A DNA stretch of 64,000 nucleotides from Pseudomonas fluorescens (GCF_902497875.1 NZ_CABVHY010000006.1:1-64000), one strand, 5' to 3'. Shown: positions 9,298 through 18,062, counted from the stretch's first letter. A program made the numbers and translations. Notes: a model not told the origin generated them from the sequence alone.

Positions 9298-10434
9298 ATG
9301 GCTAATCACAGCGACATACTGATCGTAGGCGCCGGCATTCTCGGCCTGTCCCACGCTTATGCCGCGGCCAGACGCGGTCTCAAGGTCAAAGTTTTCGAAC
9401 GCAGCGAAACGCCCTTGGGCGCTTCGGTGCGCAATTTCGGCCAGGCACTGGTCACAGGCCAACCCCCCGGGCCGATGCTTGATCTGGCGCGGGCCAGCCG
9501 CGATATCTGGGGTCAATGGGCACAACTGGCGGGTCTGCAACTCAAGCGCAACGGCTCGTACCTGTTTGCCCGAAACGAAGCCGAAGAACACTTGCTCGAA
9601 GCGTTCTGCGCCGGTCGCGCAGTGGAGCACGGCTACCGCGTCGAGCTGCTGCGCGGTGCGGCATTGCGCGACGTGTACGCTGGCCAGTTCACTCATCATC
9701 GCGCGGCATTGCACGGTCTGGATGATCAGCAACTGTACTCCCGCGAGGCGATTCCCCAACTGATCGACTACCTGCGCGGCGAGTTGGGCGTGGAGTTTCA
9801 TTTCTCGACGCTGGTTCGTGACATCGAACCGGGTCAGTTGCACAGCACTGCGGGGATCTTCAGTGGCAAGCAGATCGTGGTCTGTTCCGGTCATGATTAT
9901 CAGACGCTGCTGGCCGAGCAGATCGCTGAACTGAACCCGCAAATCTGTCGTCTGCAAATGCTCCGCGCCCGGCCGCAACTCAATCTGAATGTGCAACATG
10001 CATTGCTCACCGGTTTGAGTTGCGTGCATTACGGCGCCTTTGCCGATCTGCCGGAAGCCGCGGCGGTGCAAGCACAGATCCTTCGCCAGACGCCTCATCT
10101 GCACGAACACGGGATTCATCTGTTGATCAGCCCTACGCCTTACGGCGAGCTGATCATCGGTGACTCCCACGATTACGCCCGTGATCCATCTCCGTTCAAC
10201 GGCGAGCAGGTGGATAGCTGGCTGATTGAACTGGCCGAGCAGACGCTGGGTTGCAAGGTGCAGGTGGTCGAACGCTGGCAGGGCGTCTATGGTTCTCGCG
10301 GGCCTGGTCCATTCTCGTTCCTGCGCCCGGCGCCGGGGGTGAGCGTGGCACTGATGCACACGGGTGTGGGCATGAGTGTCGGGCCGGCAATGGCTGAGCG
10401 AAATGTCGCAACCTTGTTGGGGGAGACTGGATGA
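9298..10434 (+). CDS. FAD-dependent oxidoreductase of phosphonate-degradation loci (TIGR03364-like)
   Basis: A 378-residue DAO-type flavoenzyme. The N-terminal Rossmann motif is ILIVGAGILGLSHAYAA (residues 7-23), with ERSETPLGASVRNFGQ binding the flavin. The ATG at 9298 is chosen because it starts the FAD motif at the usual distance and has CAGGG upstream; earlier in-frame starts lie in the repeat. Family members recur in phosphonate operons, and some have been reported to oxidise N-substituted aminoethylphosphonates. That is the best guess here, not proven. The reading frame overlaps the HD gene by 4 nt (ATGA), so the two are translationally coupled. Confidence 0.85.
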   Translation: MANHSDILIVGAGILGLSHAYAAARRGLKVKVFERSETPLGASVRNFGQALVTGQPPGPMLDLARASRDIWGQWAQLAGLQLKRNGSYLFARNEAEEHLLEAFCAGRAVEHGYRVELLRGAALRDVYAGQFTHHRAALHGLDDQQLYSREAIPQLIDYLRGELGVEFHFSTLVRDIEPGQLHSTAGIFSGKQIVVCSGHDYQTLLAEQIAELNPQICRLQMLRARPQLNLNVQHALLTGLSCVHYGAFADLPEAAAVQAQILRQTPHLHEHGIHLLISPTPYGELIIGDSHDYARDPSPFNGEQVDSWLIELAEQTLGCKVQVVERWQGVYGSRGPGPFSFLRPAPGVSVALMHTGVGMSVGPAMAERNVATLLGETG

Positions 10435-10988
10435 ACCGTAGTGAGCAGGTGATTGCCGAGGTCTTCGGCTTGTATGAGCAATTCGGTGCCAGCGATTACA
10501 TCGGCGAACCGGTGTCGCAGCTCGAGCATATGTCCCAGGCCGCGCAGCTGGCACTGGCCGAAGGCTTCGACGATGAAGTGGTGCTGGCGGCGTTCTTTCA
10601 CGATATCGGGCATCTCTGCGGGCAGGGTGCCGAGAACATGGGCGGGTATGGCGTGGTCAGCCATGAACGGCTCGGTGCGGATTATTTGCGCCGCGCCGGC
10701 TTCAGCGAACGCATGGCGCGGCTGGTGGAGTATCACGTCCAGGCCAAGCGTTATCTGACACTGAAAGAGTCGGGATACTACGACCGACTCAGCGAAGCCA
10801 GCCGGCGGACCCTGGAGTATCAGGGCGGGGTAATGACGATTGAAGAGGCTGAGGCGTTCGAGCAGGACCCATTGTGCTCCGTCAGCCTGCGGATGAGGCA
10901 TTGGGATGAGCAGGCCAAGGACATGGGGGTGCCAGTGCTGGACCTTAAAGACTTGAAGGAAAAGGCCCGGCGCTTGCTGATGGCGTGA
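10431..10988 (+). CDS. PhnZ-like HD-domain phosphonate oxygenase
   Basis: A 185-residue HD-fold protein. PhnZ is a mixed-valence diiron oxygenase that cleaves the C-P bond of 1-hydroxy-2-aminoethylphosphonate to glycine and phosphate. The diagnostic residues are present: Tyr23 and Glu26 in YIGEPVSQLEH, His33, the HD pair His57-Asp58 and His61 in FFHDIGH, His78, His102, and the distal SLRMRHWDEQAK. The length fits PhnZ. The usual partner PhnY (an Fe/2-oxoglutarate hydroxylase) is absent from the window; the coupled FAD oxidoreductase takes its place. Confidence 0.85.
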   Translation: MNRSEQVIAEVFGLYEQFGASDYIGEPVSQLEHMSQAAQLALAEGFDDEVVLAAFFHDIGHLCGQGAENMGGYGVVSHERLGADYLRRAGFSERMARLVEYHVQAKRYLTLKESGYYDRLSEASRRTLEYQGGVMTIEEAEAFEQDPLCSVSLRMRHWDEQAKDMGVPVLDLKDLKEKARRLLMA

Positions 10989-11071
10989 CCTGATTGTCTC
11001 TCGCGGATTAGAGAAAGCTCTTACTGCAAAACAGGAGTTGTCACATGGGGCATTCTTGCGGCTGACGATAG

Positions 11072-11097
11072 TCTTGAAGCACCTTTTGCCTTCAAGA
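11072..11097 (+). repeat. 8-bp inverted repeat upstream of the duplicated-domain gene
   Basis: TCTTGAAG and CTTCAAGA are separated by 10 nt and end 9 nt before the ATG at 11107. The right arm overlaps the only purine-rich ribosome-binding candidate (AAGAGA), so folding would hide it. This suggests either translational control or a protein-binding dyad. Confidence 0.5.
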
Positions 11098-11106
11098 GAC
11101 ACCTGC

Positions 11107-11643
11107 ATGCGCTATTTGAAAGTCACCGCCCAGGATCGCAGCGGCAATCACCGGGCCGATACGGTTCTTCTGCATTTTTTCGAAGAGGTCTGCGGCGCTG
11201 AAGACAAACTGATTCGCAAGGCTTACGCGCTGGATATCACGGCTGATGGTGGTGTCGACTTCCAGGCTGGCGATGCCAATGGCGACGGTCAGGAAACCAT
11301 CAAGGACGAGCAGTTACTGAAGGCATTCGCCGACGCTTTCCTGAAACTCAACTGGTTCAATCATGGAGATACCTGGGCGCGTTACCTGAAGATTTTCACT
11401 GAGGACTTTTTCCAGGATGGCTCACCCGATACGGTGCGTTTGCATTTTCATGAGGGGACTGGAACCCCGCGCGATCAGACGATTGCCTATACCGCCTCGG
11501 CGTATGACACCAACAATGACGGCAAACTGGATTCGTTAATCCATTTTGACGTCAACAATGACGGTACCACCGGCAAGGCGGATTATGATCTGGTCAAGTT
11601 ATTGAGTCGTGGATTTCTGGCATTCAACTGGTATGGCCATTAA
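11107..11643 (+). CDS. Unrecognised protein with a tandem domain duplication and Asp-rich EF-hand-like loops
   Basis: The family is not recognised. Starting at MRYLKVTAQD the protein has 178 residues made of two similar units (about 2-83 and 95-175). Each begins RYLK, has DTV.LHF.E in the middle and ends (A)F..FNW. Three Asp/Asn-rich loops (DANGDGQ, DTNNDGKLD, DVNNDGTTG) resemble EF-hand or dockerin calcium sites. There is no signal peptide or membrane helix. A GTG 23 codons upstream keeps the frame but would span the inverted repeat, so the ATG is preferred. It stands alone; the next gene is convergent. Confidence 0.75.
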   Translation: MRYLKVTAQDRSGNHRADTVLLHFFEEVCGAEDKLIRKAYALDITADGGVDFQAGDANGDGQETIKDEQLLKAFADAFLKLNWFNHGDTWARYLKIFTEDFFQDGSPDTVRLHFHEGTGTPRDQTIAYTASAYDTNNDGKLDSLIHFDVNNDGTTGKADYDLVKLLSRGFLAFNWYGH

Positions 11644-11657
11644 GCAGTGCGGGATGC

Positions 11658-13037
11658 TCAGACTTCGCCGATTTGCTCCGAGAGAGCATCGATCTGCTCT
11701 TGCCTCTCTGCCTGACTCAACCGCGCATGCGGATTAAGCGACGACCATTGTGGGTGTGCCCGGGCCTTGTGCAGCGCTTCTGGCAGCTTGCCCTCGCGCC
11801 AGGTTTTATCTTGCGGGGTGGCGACCTGGATGCTGTCCATTGCCGCATGACCGCGCAGGTCCAACGCTTGCAGTAATTGCCGTTGGCGCAGGGCCAACAG
11901 ACGCAGAACGCTGTCGTCGACGGTCAATTCGCGCTGGCCCCTGATCTTGCCGAGCAAGCGGCTGCCATAGCTGCGGGCGGTTTGCAGTGCGCCACCGGCA
12001 ATCGCACCCGCTAATGCTGCCGCACCGAGGGTCAAGCCGCCCACCAGTAGATCGACTCCGGCACCGGCGGCCGCGCCCGCGGCGATCCCACCACCGACTC
12101 GAACGCCCAGTTGCTTGAGGGTTTCGGGGTTGAACAAGTCGTCACCCCAGCGGCCATCGAGCAGGGGTAAATCACTGGCGGCAGCGTCCTGCGGGCGGAA
12201 GGCGTAGAGCTTGAGCAGCGCTTCGACGCAGCGTTGTTCGCGCTGGCGAACGGCTTTGCGCAGTTCGCTGATAGCTTGCTGTTCTTGCTCGGCTTCGCTG
12301 ACCACACTGCGGCGACAGGCCGCGCAATCAATCAACAGTTCGGCGATCAAGCGCGAGGCACTTTGCTGACGAGCCAGACGTTGCTTGTGCTGGTCGGCAA
12401 TCAATCGCTCCAACTGGCCGCGCGAGCTTTCCAGCAGCAGAGAGAGGCTCTCGTACAGTCGCCGCTCGCCGTCCTGTGGCGGTGCCACGCTGTCGAAACG
12501 CACCAGTGCATGCAACCCCAGGCGGGCCAGGGCCTCGCGCCAATCGGGTTCGCGGTGGTTGGCACTGCTGACGAAATTCAGCACCGGCAACAGCGGCTTG
12601 CCGCAGCTGGAGAGCACCGCCAGTTCATCGCGGTACTTGGCCAATACCGGTTCGCGGGCGTCGATCACATAGAGCCCGGCATCCGAGGCCAGTAACTGGC
12701 GCAGGACTTTGGCTTCCTGTTCGAAACGCTGACGCGCCTCGCTGCCGTCGAGAAACCGAGTCAGTCGTGCGGGGCCGTCGAGGCGTTCGCCGGGACGCTC
12801 CAGGCGCTCCAGATAGTCGAGCAGGGCAATTGCGTCTTCCAGCCCCGGAGTGTCATAGAGTTCCAGCAAGGCGTCGCCGTCCACCGATAACCGCGCGCCT
12901 TCGACGTGGCGGGTGGTGCTTGGGCGATGGGAGACTTCGCCGAAGCCGACATCCCGGGTCAGGGTGCGCAGCAGCGAGGTTTTACCAACGTTGGTATGAC
13001 CGACCACGGCCAGCTTCAGTGGCTTAGTCATGTCCAT
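11658..13037 (-). CDS. GTPase with DUF3482-type C-terminus
   Basis: A 459-residue Era/TrmE-like GTPase. G1 is GHTNVGKTS (13-21), the switch I threonines lie in RPSTTRHVEG (38-47) and G3 is DTPGLED (62-68). The G4 position reads PVLNFVSS rather than the standard NKxD, a feature to note. The C-terminal part has a long Gly/Ala-rich hydrophobic segment (about 325-370), suggesting membrane insertion. Biological role unknown. The start overlaps the end of the DUF2868 gene by 14 nt, or 8 nt if the internal MTKPLK start is used, so the two proteins are made together and probably act together. Confidence 0.88.
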   Translation of the reverse strand: MDMTKPLKLAVVGHTNVGKTSLLRTLTRDVGFGEVSHRPSTTRHVEGARLSVDGDALLELYDTPGLEDAIALLDYLERLERPGERLDGPARLTRFLDGSEARQRFEQEAKVLRQLLASDAGLYVIDAREPVLAKYRDELAVLSSCGKPLLPVLNFVSSANHREPDWREALARLGLHALVRFDSVAPPQDGERRLYESLSLLLESSRGQLERLIADQHKQRLARQQSASRLIAELLIDCAACRRSVVSEAEQEQQAISELRKAVRQREQRCVEALLKLYAFRPQDAAASDLPLLDGRWGDDLFNPETLKQLGVRVGGGIAAGAAAGAGVDLLVGGLTLGAAALAGAIAGGALQTARSYGSRLLGKIRGQRELTVDDSVLRLLALRQRQLLQALDLRGHAAMDSIQVATPQDKTWREGKLPEALHKARAHPQWSSLNPHARLSQAERQEQIDALSEQIGEV

Positions 13038-14415
13038 TCTCCAACCAGTTCAGCGGGGCGCAATCGGCGAAAGGTAACTCCAGCTGTTGCAGAGCGAGGT
13101 GCCAGTCGCCGAGGCGCTCGGCATCCAGTGCCTGGCCGGGCGGCGCTTGCAGCAGCCAGACGCGGGTCGCCGTGGCGCTGCGGGCCAGTTCGGCGATCAG
13201 CGCCAGGCTGCCGCGATCCGGCGAACGACGTGGGTCGCAGGCAATCGCCAGACGTGCCGGGGGAAAGCGGCTCATTTGCTCCAGAAGCTTTTGCCGGGAT
13301 TCACGGCTGTCGAGGATGCCGGCGTCTTTAACGGTTTTTGGCATCTGCGGCGGCCATGGGCGTTGATCGTCCAGCTCGATGGCGACCAGCAATGCACCAT
13401 CACTGTTCTGTGCGCTGACGCCGCTCTGGATCACCGGCAATTGCTCGGGTGCGGCATCGTTGATACCGAGCCGTTCACTGCTGGGCATCAAGCGTTCGCG
13501 CAATTGGCTATAGCCGGGCAGATTCAGGTCGAGGCGCAAGGCCTTGCGGCCGTGTTTCCAGCGCCATAAACAGAACAGCGCCAGCAGCAGGCGCGGTAAT
13601 ACCCCATAGACCAGCAGCACCCCGACCAGCCATCCAGCCCAGGCTTGTCGGGCGCTTTCGATATTCAGCCCGGCATCGCCGCTGGCGCGGATCATGTCCT
13701 CGGTTGGCACGCTGAAACCCAGCAGGGCGGGCAGTGCACCTAGCGCCTGGGTCATGGCGACAAAAGTCTCGCCACCGAGAATGGTGGTTTCCCAGACAAA
13801 GCCATAGCGCCGGGTCGCCAGCAGCATCAGCACAATCGCCAGGGCGCTGAGCAGTGCCAGCAGCCACAAGCCGTTGACCAACACGCCAACGGCCCAGCGA
13901 TTGAGCTTCTTGCGTTGCAGTAATAGCAACAGGGCGGGTGCCAGTTGTGCGGCTTTGGCATCCCGGGCGAGTTTTTCGCCGAGCCACAACCATAAGCGTC
14001 CCAGGCTCGCGCTGTGTTCACCGGCGAACAGCAGACCCAGGGCCCAGCCGAGCAGCAGAATCAGATTCAAACCGAGCAGACTGCCCAGGGCCCAGAACAC
14101 ATTGACCGGAACCTGGCCGTCGCCCAGCGCGGCAAACGCCAGTCCGGCGCCGCCGACAATCGCCAGCAGCGCCAGCACGATCAATGCCAGCCGTGCGCCC
14201 TGCAGCCAATGGCGTAGCGCGTCGGTGAGCCCATCGCGGTCGGCCAGCCACCTGGCGCGGTACTGGATACGGCTCGGCAGGTCGCCCCCGGCGTTGCGGG
14301 CCAGGCGGTTGGCTTCGAGGTCTTCCAAAGGGCCTGCGTGGTCTTCACGCAGGCGTACGGTTTCAGTCAGCCAGAGACTTTCCAGCGGAGTCAGTGCAGT
14401 CACGCGCCATCCCAT
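13024..14415 (-). CDS. DUF2868 family inner-membrane protein
   Basis: A 463-residue protein of unknown function. An N-terminal cytoplasmic part of about 75 residues is followed by at least two hydrophobic pairs (near residues 75-130 and 185-215), then a large soluble C-terminal region with a further helix near 255-275. The first in-frame start is at 14415; a GTG four codons in (VTALTPLESLW) is equally possible. The pair DUF2868-DUF3482 recurs in proteobacteria, which supports a functional complex of membrane protein and GTPase. It is divergent from folA, with an 82-nt gap. Confidence 0.83.
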   Translation of the reverse strand: MGWRVTALTPLESLWLTETVRLREDHAGPLEDLEANRLARNAGGDLPSRIQYRARWLADRDGLTDALRHWLQGARLALIVLALLAIVGGAGLAFAALGDGQVPVNVFWALGSLLGLNLILLLGWALGLLFAGEHSASLGRLWLWLGEKLARDAKAAQLAPALLLLLQRKKLNRWAVGVLVNGLWLLALLSALAIVLMLLATRRYGFVWETTILGGETFVAMTQALGALPALLGFSVPTEDMIRASGDAGLNIESARQAWAGWLVGVLLVYGVLPRLLLALFCLWRWKHGRKALRLDLNLPGYSQLRERLMPSSERLGINDAAPEQLPVIQSGVSAQNSDGALLVAIELDDQRPWPPQMPKTVKDAGILDSRESRQKLLEQMSRFPPARLAIACDPRRSPDRGSLALIAELARSATATRVWLLQAPPGQALDAERLGDWHLALQQLELPFADCAPLNWLENGHD

Positions 14416-14497
14416 TGCTCAAGTGAGCCAAGAGCATAACCGCTGCGCGCCAATCGGGCACGTTGCGAGCATGCATGCCTCTGGTATCCTCGCCGAC

Positions 14498-15010
14498 ATG
14501 AAAAATACTCTCCCCCTCAGCCTGATCGCAGCCCTCGGTGAAAACCGCGTGATCGGCGTCGACAACAGCATGCCCTGGCACTTGCCGGGGGATTTCAAAT
14601 ATTTCAAGGCCACCACCCTCGGCAAGCCGATCATCATGGGGCGCAAGACCTGGGATTCCCTTGGTCGTCCGCTGCCGGGCCGGCTGAACATCGTGGTCAG
14701 TCGTCAGGCGAATCTGTGTTTGGAAGGCGCGGAGGTTTATCCGTCATTGGAGGCCGCCGTGGTCCGCGCTGAGGAATGGGCCCGCGAGCAGGGCGTCGAT
14801 GAGGTGATGCTGATTGGTGGCGCGCAGCTGTATGCGCAAGGGCTGGCGCAGGCCGATCGGCTGTACCTGACCCGCGTGGCGCTAAGCCCGCAGGGCGATG
14901 CATGGTTTCCGGAGTTTGACCTGGCGCAGTGGAAGCTGGTGTCCAATACCTCGAACCCGGCGGTGGATGACAAGCCGGCGTATAGCTTCGAGGTGTGGGA
15001 GAAAGCTTAA
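14498..15010 (+). CDS. folA: Dihydrofolate reductase
   Basis: Reduces dihydrofolate to tetrahydrofolate with NADPH. At 170 residues it has the usual family length. Visible motifs are LSLIAALGENRVIGVDNSMPW (substrate/Met20 loop), GKPIIMGRKTWDSLGRPLPG (cofactor site), and GGAQLYAQGL with the downstream DRLYLTRV. The ATG at 14498 is chosen because it places the first strand (LSLIAAL) at residues 6-12; a longer open frame upstream is the antisense of DUF2868. It works with thyA in the same window, although the genes are 13 kb apart. Confidence 0.97.
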   Translation: MKNTLPLSLIAALGENRVIGVDNSMPWHLPGDFKYFKATTLGKPIIMGRKTWDSLGRPLPGRLNIVVSRQANLCLEGAEVYPSLEAAVVRAEEWAREQGVDEVMLIGGAQLYAQGLAQADRLYLTRVALSPQGDAWFPEFDLAQWKLVSNTSNPAVDDKPAYSFEVWEKA

Positions 15011-15015
15011 AAGCA

Positions 15016-15038
15016 TCGCGAGCAAGCTCGCTCCCACA
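15016..15038. repeat. Single REP, GTGGGAGCGAGC family
   Basis: One TCGCGAGCAAGCTCGCTCCC copy starts 6 nt after the folA stop. It has no inverted partner nearby; the next repeat belongs to a different REP family. Confidence 0.85.
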
Positions 15039-15079
15039 GAATATCTGTCGATCACAATTTGTGATTTAGCCCTGAACCT

Positions 15080-15153
15080 GTAGGAGCTGGCGAAGCCTGC
15101 GATCTTTTGATCTTTGTGGCCGCTAAAAGATCGCAGCCTGCGGCAGCTCCTAC
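15080..15153. repeat. REP pair, GTAGGAGCTGCC family, overlapping the tcyP stop codon
   Basis: Inverted pair of GTAGGAGCTG elements around a TTTTGATCTTTG spacer, between convergent folA and tcyP. The distal arm (ending CTCCTAC) contains the complement of the tcyP stop codon at 15150-15152, so the repeat overlaps the coding sequence end. Confidence 0.9.
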
Positions 15154-16541
15154 GCCTGCACCAACTCCCCATGCTCGTCCGCATCCAGCAGCTCTTTATC
15201 AGTCTGCTGCATGATCTGGCTGGTGATCGCGCCAGCGGTCATCGAGCCGCTGACGTTCAACGCGGTACGGCCCATGTCGATCAGCGGTTCGACCGAGATC
15301 AGCAGTGCCACCAGCGCCACCGGCAAACCCATGGCCGGCAGTACGATCAGCGCGGCAAAGGTCGCACCGCCGCCGACCCCGGCAACCCCGGCCGAACTCA
15401 AGGTCACAATCGCCACCAGCGTCGCGATCCACAGCGGATCCAGCGGGTTGATACCCACGGTTGGCGCGACCATCACCGCCAACATTGCCGGGTAGAGCCC
15501 GGCACAGCCGTTCTGGCCGATGGTCGCGCCAAACGAGGCGGCGAAGCTGGCGATCGATTGCGGAATGCCCAGGCGACGAGTTTGCGCTTCGATGCTCAGC
15601 GGAATGCTCGCGGCGCTGGAGCGGCTGGTGAAGGCAAAGGTCAGCACTGGCCAAATTTTACGGAAGAAGCGCAGCGGATTGATCCCGGCCAGCGACACCA
15701 GCAGGCCGTGAACCACGAACATCAGCCCCAGGCCGATGTACGACACCACCACGAAACTGCCGAGCTTGATGATGTCTTGCAGGTTGGAGCCAGCGACCAC
15801 TTTAGTCATCAGCGCCAGCACGCCATAGGGCGTCAGCTTCATCACCAGACGAACCAGGCGCATGACCCAGGCCTGCAGGGTGTCGATAGCGTTGAGCACT
15901 TTCTGGCCTTTTTCGACATCATCCTTGAGCAGCTGCAGCGCGGCGACCCCGAGGAACGCGGCGAAGATCACCACACTGATGATCGACGTCGGCTTGGCCC
16001 GGGCCAGGTCGGCGAAGGGGTTCTGCGGGATGAATGACAGCAGCAGTTGCGGGATATTCAGGTCGGCGACCTTGCCGGCGTAGTCGGACTGAATGGTTTG
16101 CAGGCGTGCCAGTTCCTGAGTGCCGGCTACCAGACCTTCAGCGGTCAGGCCAAACAGGTTGGTCAGACCGATGCCGATCAGCGCCGCGATGGCGGTGGTG
16201 AACAGCAGTGTACCGATGGTCAGGAAGCTGATCTTGCCCAGCGACGAAGCGTTGTGCAGGCGGGCCACGGCACTGAGGATCGAGGCGAACACCAGCGGGA
16301 TCACGATCATTTGCAGCAGCTGCACGTAACCATTGCCCACCAGATCGAACCAGCCGATGGAGGCTTTCAGGATTGGGCTGCCGGCACCATAAATACTGTG
16401 CAGCGCGACGCCGAAGACCACGCCCAGCACTAGCGCCAACAAGACCTTCTTGGCCAGACTCCATGAGGTATGGCGGGTTTGTGCCAGGCCCAGCAGCAGG
16501 GCGAGGAATACCAGCAGATTGAGGATCAGCGGCAGATTCAT
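15150..16541 (-). CDS. tcyP: L-cystine transporter TcyP-like (dicarboxylate/cation symporter family)
   Basis: A 463-residue inner-membrane symporter of the DAACS/SDF family. Eight or more hydrophobic helices are visible, along with family signatures: the serine-rich hairpin [19 protein letters not shown], the helix [13 protein letters not shown], and the C-terminal loop [20 protein letters not shown]. These sequence details match the cystine-specific YdjN/TcyP branch rather than GltP or DctA. The last codons QA and the TAG lie at the edge of a REP element. It is divergent from pchP across 241 nt that should hold both promoters. Confidence 0.88.
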   Translation of the reverse strand: MNLPLILNLLVFLALLLGLAQTRHTSWSLAKKVLLALVLGVVFGVALHSIYGAGSPILKASIGWFDLVGNGYVQLLQMIVIPLVFASILSAVARLHNASSLGKISFLTIGTLLFTTAIAALIGIGLTNLFGLTAEGLVAGTQELARLQTIQSDYAGKVADLNIPQLLLSFIPQNPFADLARAKPTSIISVVIFAAFLGVAALQLLKDDVEKGQKVLNAIDTLQAWVMRLVRLVMKLTPYGVLALMTKVVAGSNLQDIIKLGSFVVVSYIGLGLMFVVHGLLVSLAGINPLRFFRKIWPVLTFAFTSRSSAASIPLSIEAQTRRLGIPQSIASFAASFGATIGQNGCAGLYPAMLAVMVAPTVGINPLDPLWIATLVAIVTLSSAGVAGVGGGATFAALIVLPAMGLPVALVALLISVEPLIDMGRTALNVSGSMTAGAITSQIMQQTDKELLDADEHGELVQA

Positions 16542-16782
16542 TGAAGCTCCATAAAGACTTGTGCCAATCGCCTTGGGCTGCGATTGCGAACCGCGAATCC
16601 TAACAGTTTGATATCTAAGGAATTAATACCTGTATGGAATCAATACTGTCGTTTTTGGAATAAGCCGCTGACGCTCAGGCGAATGCCGATGACGTAATCA
16701 GGACGCAAGCAGTCGCGCGCAGGAGAGAGGTGTCATACGGATTTGTTAGCGTCGATAGCTTCAATTCAGGGAGAAAACGCAC

Positions 16783-17838
16783 ATGAAGCTCGCTCCGAGA
16801 TTGTTTGCTGTCGCGCTGTGCCTGGGCCTTGCCGGTCAGGCGTTCGCCACCGACTTGAAACACTGGCCGCAGGATCAGGCCAGGCAACTGGACGCGATGA
16901 TCGCGGCCAACGCCAACAAGGGTAACTACGCGGTGTTCGACATGGACAACACCAGTTACCGCTACGATCTGGAAGAGTCGTTGTTGCCGTTCATGGAAAA
17001 CAAAGGCCTGATCACCCGCGACAAACTCGATCCCTCCCTGAAGTTGATCCCGTTCAAGGACAGCGCCGACCACAAGGAAAGCCTGTTCAGCTATTACTAC
17101 CGCCTTTGCGAACTCGATGACATGGTCTGCTACCCATGGGTCGCGCAAGTCTTCTCCGGCTTCACCCTCAAGGAGCTCAAAGGCTACGTCGACGAGCTGC
17201 TGGCCTCGGGCAAGCCGGTGCCGAGCACCTACTACGAAGGCGATGTGGTCAAGACCATCGAAGTGAATCCGCCGAAAATATTCACCGGCCAGAAAGAGCT
17301 CTACAACAAGCTGATGGAAAATGGCATCGAGGTCTACGTGATGACCGCCGCCTCCGAAGAACTGGTGCGGATGGTCGCTTCCGATCCAAAGTATGGCTAC
17401 AACGTCAAACCGCAGAACGTGATCGGCGTGAGCCTGCTGCTCAAGGACCCCAAGACCGGCGAACTGACCACCGCGCGCAAGCAGATCACTGCCGGCAAAT
17501 ATGACGAGAAGGCCAACCTCGGCCTCGAGCTGACACCCTACCTCTGGACGCCTGCAACCTGGATGGCCGGCAAGCAGGCCGCGATCCTGACCTACATCGA
17601 CGAATGGAAAAAGCCGGTTCTGGTGGGCGGCGATACTCCGACCAGCGACGGCTACATGTTGTTTCACAGCGTCGACGTCGCCAAGGGCGGCATCCACCTG
17701 TGGATCAACCGCAAGGACAAATACATGACCCAGATTAACGGCATGATGGCCAAGCACGCCGCGGCTCAGGCCAAAGAAGGCCTGACGGTGACAGCGGACA
17801 AGAACTGGGTGATCGTTAAGCCGGAAGATATCTTGTAG
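16783..17838 (+). CDS. pchP: Periplasmic phosphorylcholine phosphatase (HAD superfamily)
   Basis: A 351-residue secreted HAD phosphatase. In P. aeruginosa PchP releases choline from phosphorylcholine in the periplasm. A Sec signal peptide ends at QAFA-TDL (about residue 23). HAD motif I is FDMDNTSY with nucleophile Asp53 and Asp55, motif II is the MTAAS segment, and motif IV is GGDTPTSD with Asp284. The length agrees with PchP (about 350). Choline released here would feed glycine-betaine catabolism encoded elsewhere. The TAG stop (17836-17838) lies in the first bases of a REP element. Confidence 0.9.
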   Translation: MKLAPRLFAVALCLGLAGQAFATDLKHWPQDQARQLDAMIAANANKGNYAVFDMDNTSYRYDLEESLLPFMENKGLITRDKLDPSLKLIPFKDSADHKESLFSYYYRLCELDDMVCYPWVAQVFSGFTLKELKGYVDELLASGKPVPSTYYEGDVVKTIEVNPPKIFTGQKELYNKLMENGIEVYVMTAASEELVRMVASDPKYGYNVKPQNVIGVSLLLKDPKTGELTTARKQITAGKYDEKANLGLELTPYLWTPATWMAGKQAAILTYIDEWKKPVLVGGDTPTSDGYMLFHSVDVAKGGIHLWINRKDKYMTQINGMMAKHAAAQAKEGLTVTADKNWVIVKPEDIL

Positions 17839-17925
17839 GAGCTGGCGAAGCCTGCGATCTTTTGATCTTGATCTTTTGGGATTTGCACCATACCGCAAAA
17901 GATCGCAGCCTGCGGCAGCTCCTAC
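17835..17925. repeat. REP pair, GTAGGAGCTG family, providing the pchP stop codon
   Basis: GTAGGAGCTGGCGAAGCCTG (from 17835) faces GCAGCCTGCGGCAGCTCCTA across an A/T-rich spacer. The TAG within GTAGGAG is in frame with pchP and is its stop codon. Confidence 0.9.
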
Positions 17926-17968
17926 GGGATCGCGCATAGCCAGAATTTCACGGGTGTACCCGATCGGC

Positions 17969-18003
17969 GTAGGAGCTGGCGCAGCCTGCGATCTTTTGAT
18001 CTT
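17969..18003. repeat. Single REP, GTAGGAGCTG family
   Basis: One unpaired copy followed by GATCTTTTGATC. It sits directly upstream of the ilvD terminator hairpin and is the third REP arm in this pchP-ilvD gap. Confidence 0.85.
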
Positions 18004-18012
18004 TCTGAAAAC

Positions 18013-18048
18013 AAAAAAATGCCCCGCACGTAGCGGGGCATTTTTATT
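18013..18048. terminator. Bidirectional intrinsic terminator of ilvD (and pchP)
   Basis: The perfect 7-bp stem GCCCCGC/GCGGGGC with a 5-nt loop is flanked by an A-run on the left and a T-run on the right, so it can work in both directions. It begins 15 nt beyond the ilvD stop. Confidence 0.92.
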
Positions 18049-18062
18049 GCTGCGATTGACGC

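Noticed and set aside
8047..10554. Open frame of 835 codons antisense to the binding-protein and FAD genes
   Set aside because: It spans two real genes and a repeat module and has no recognisable domain; typical codon-bias artefact of GC-rich DNA.
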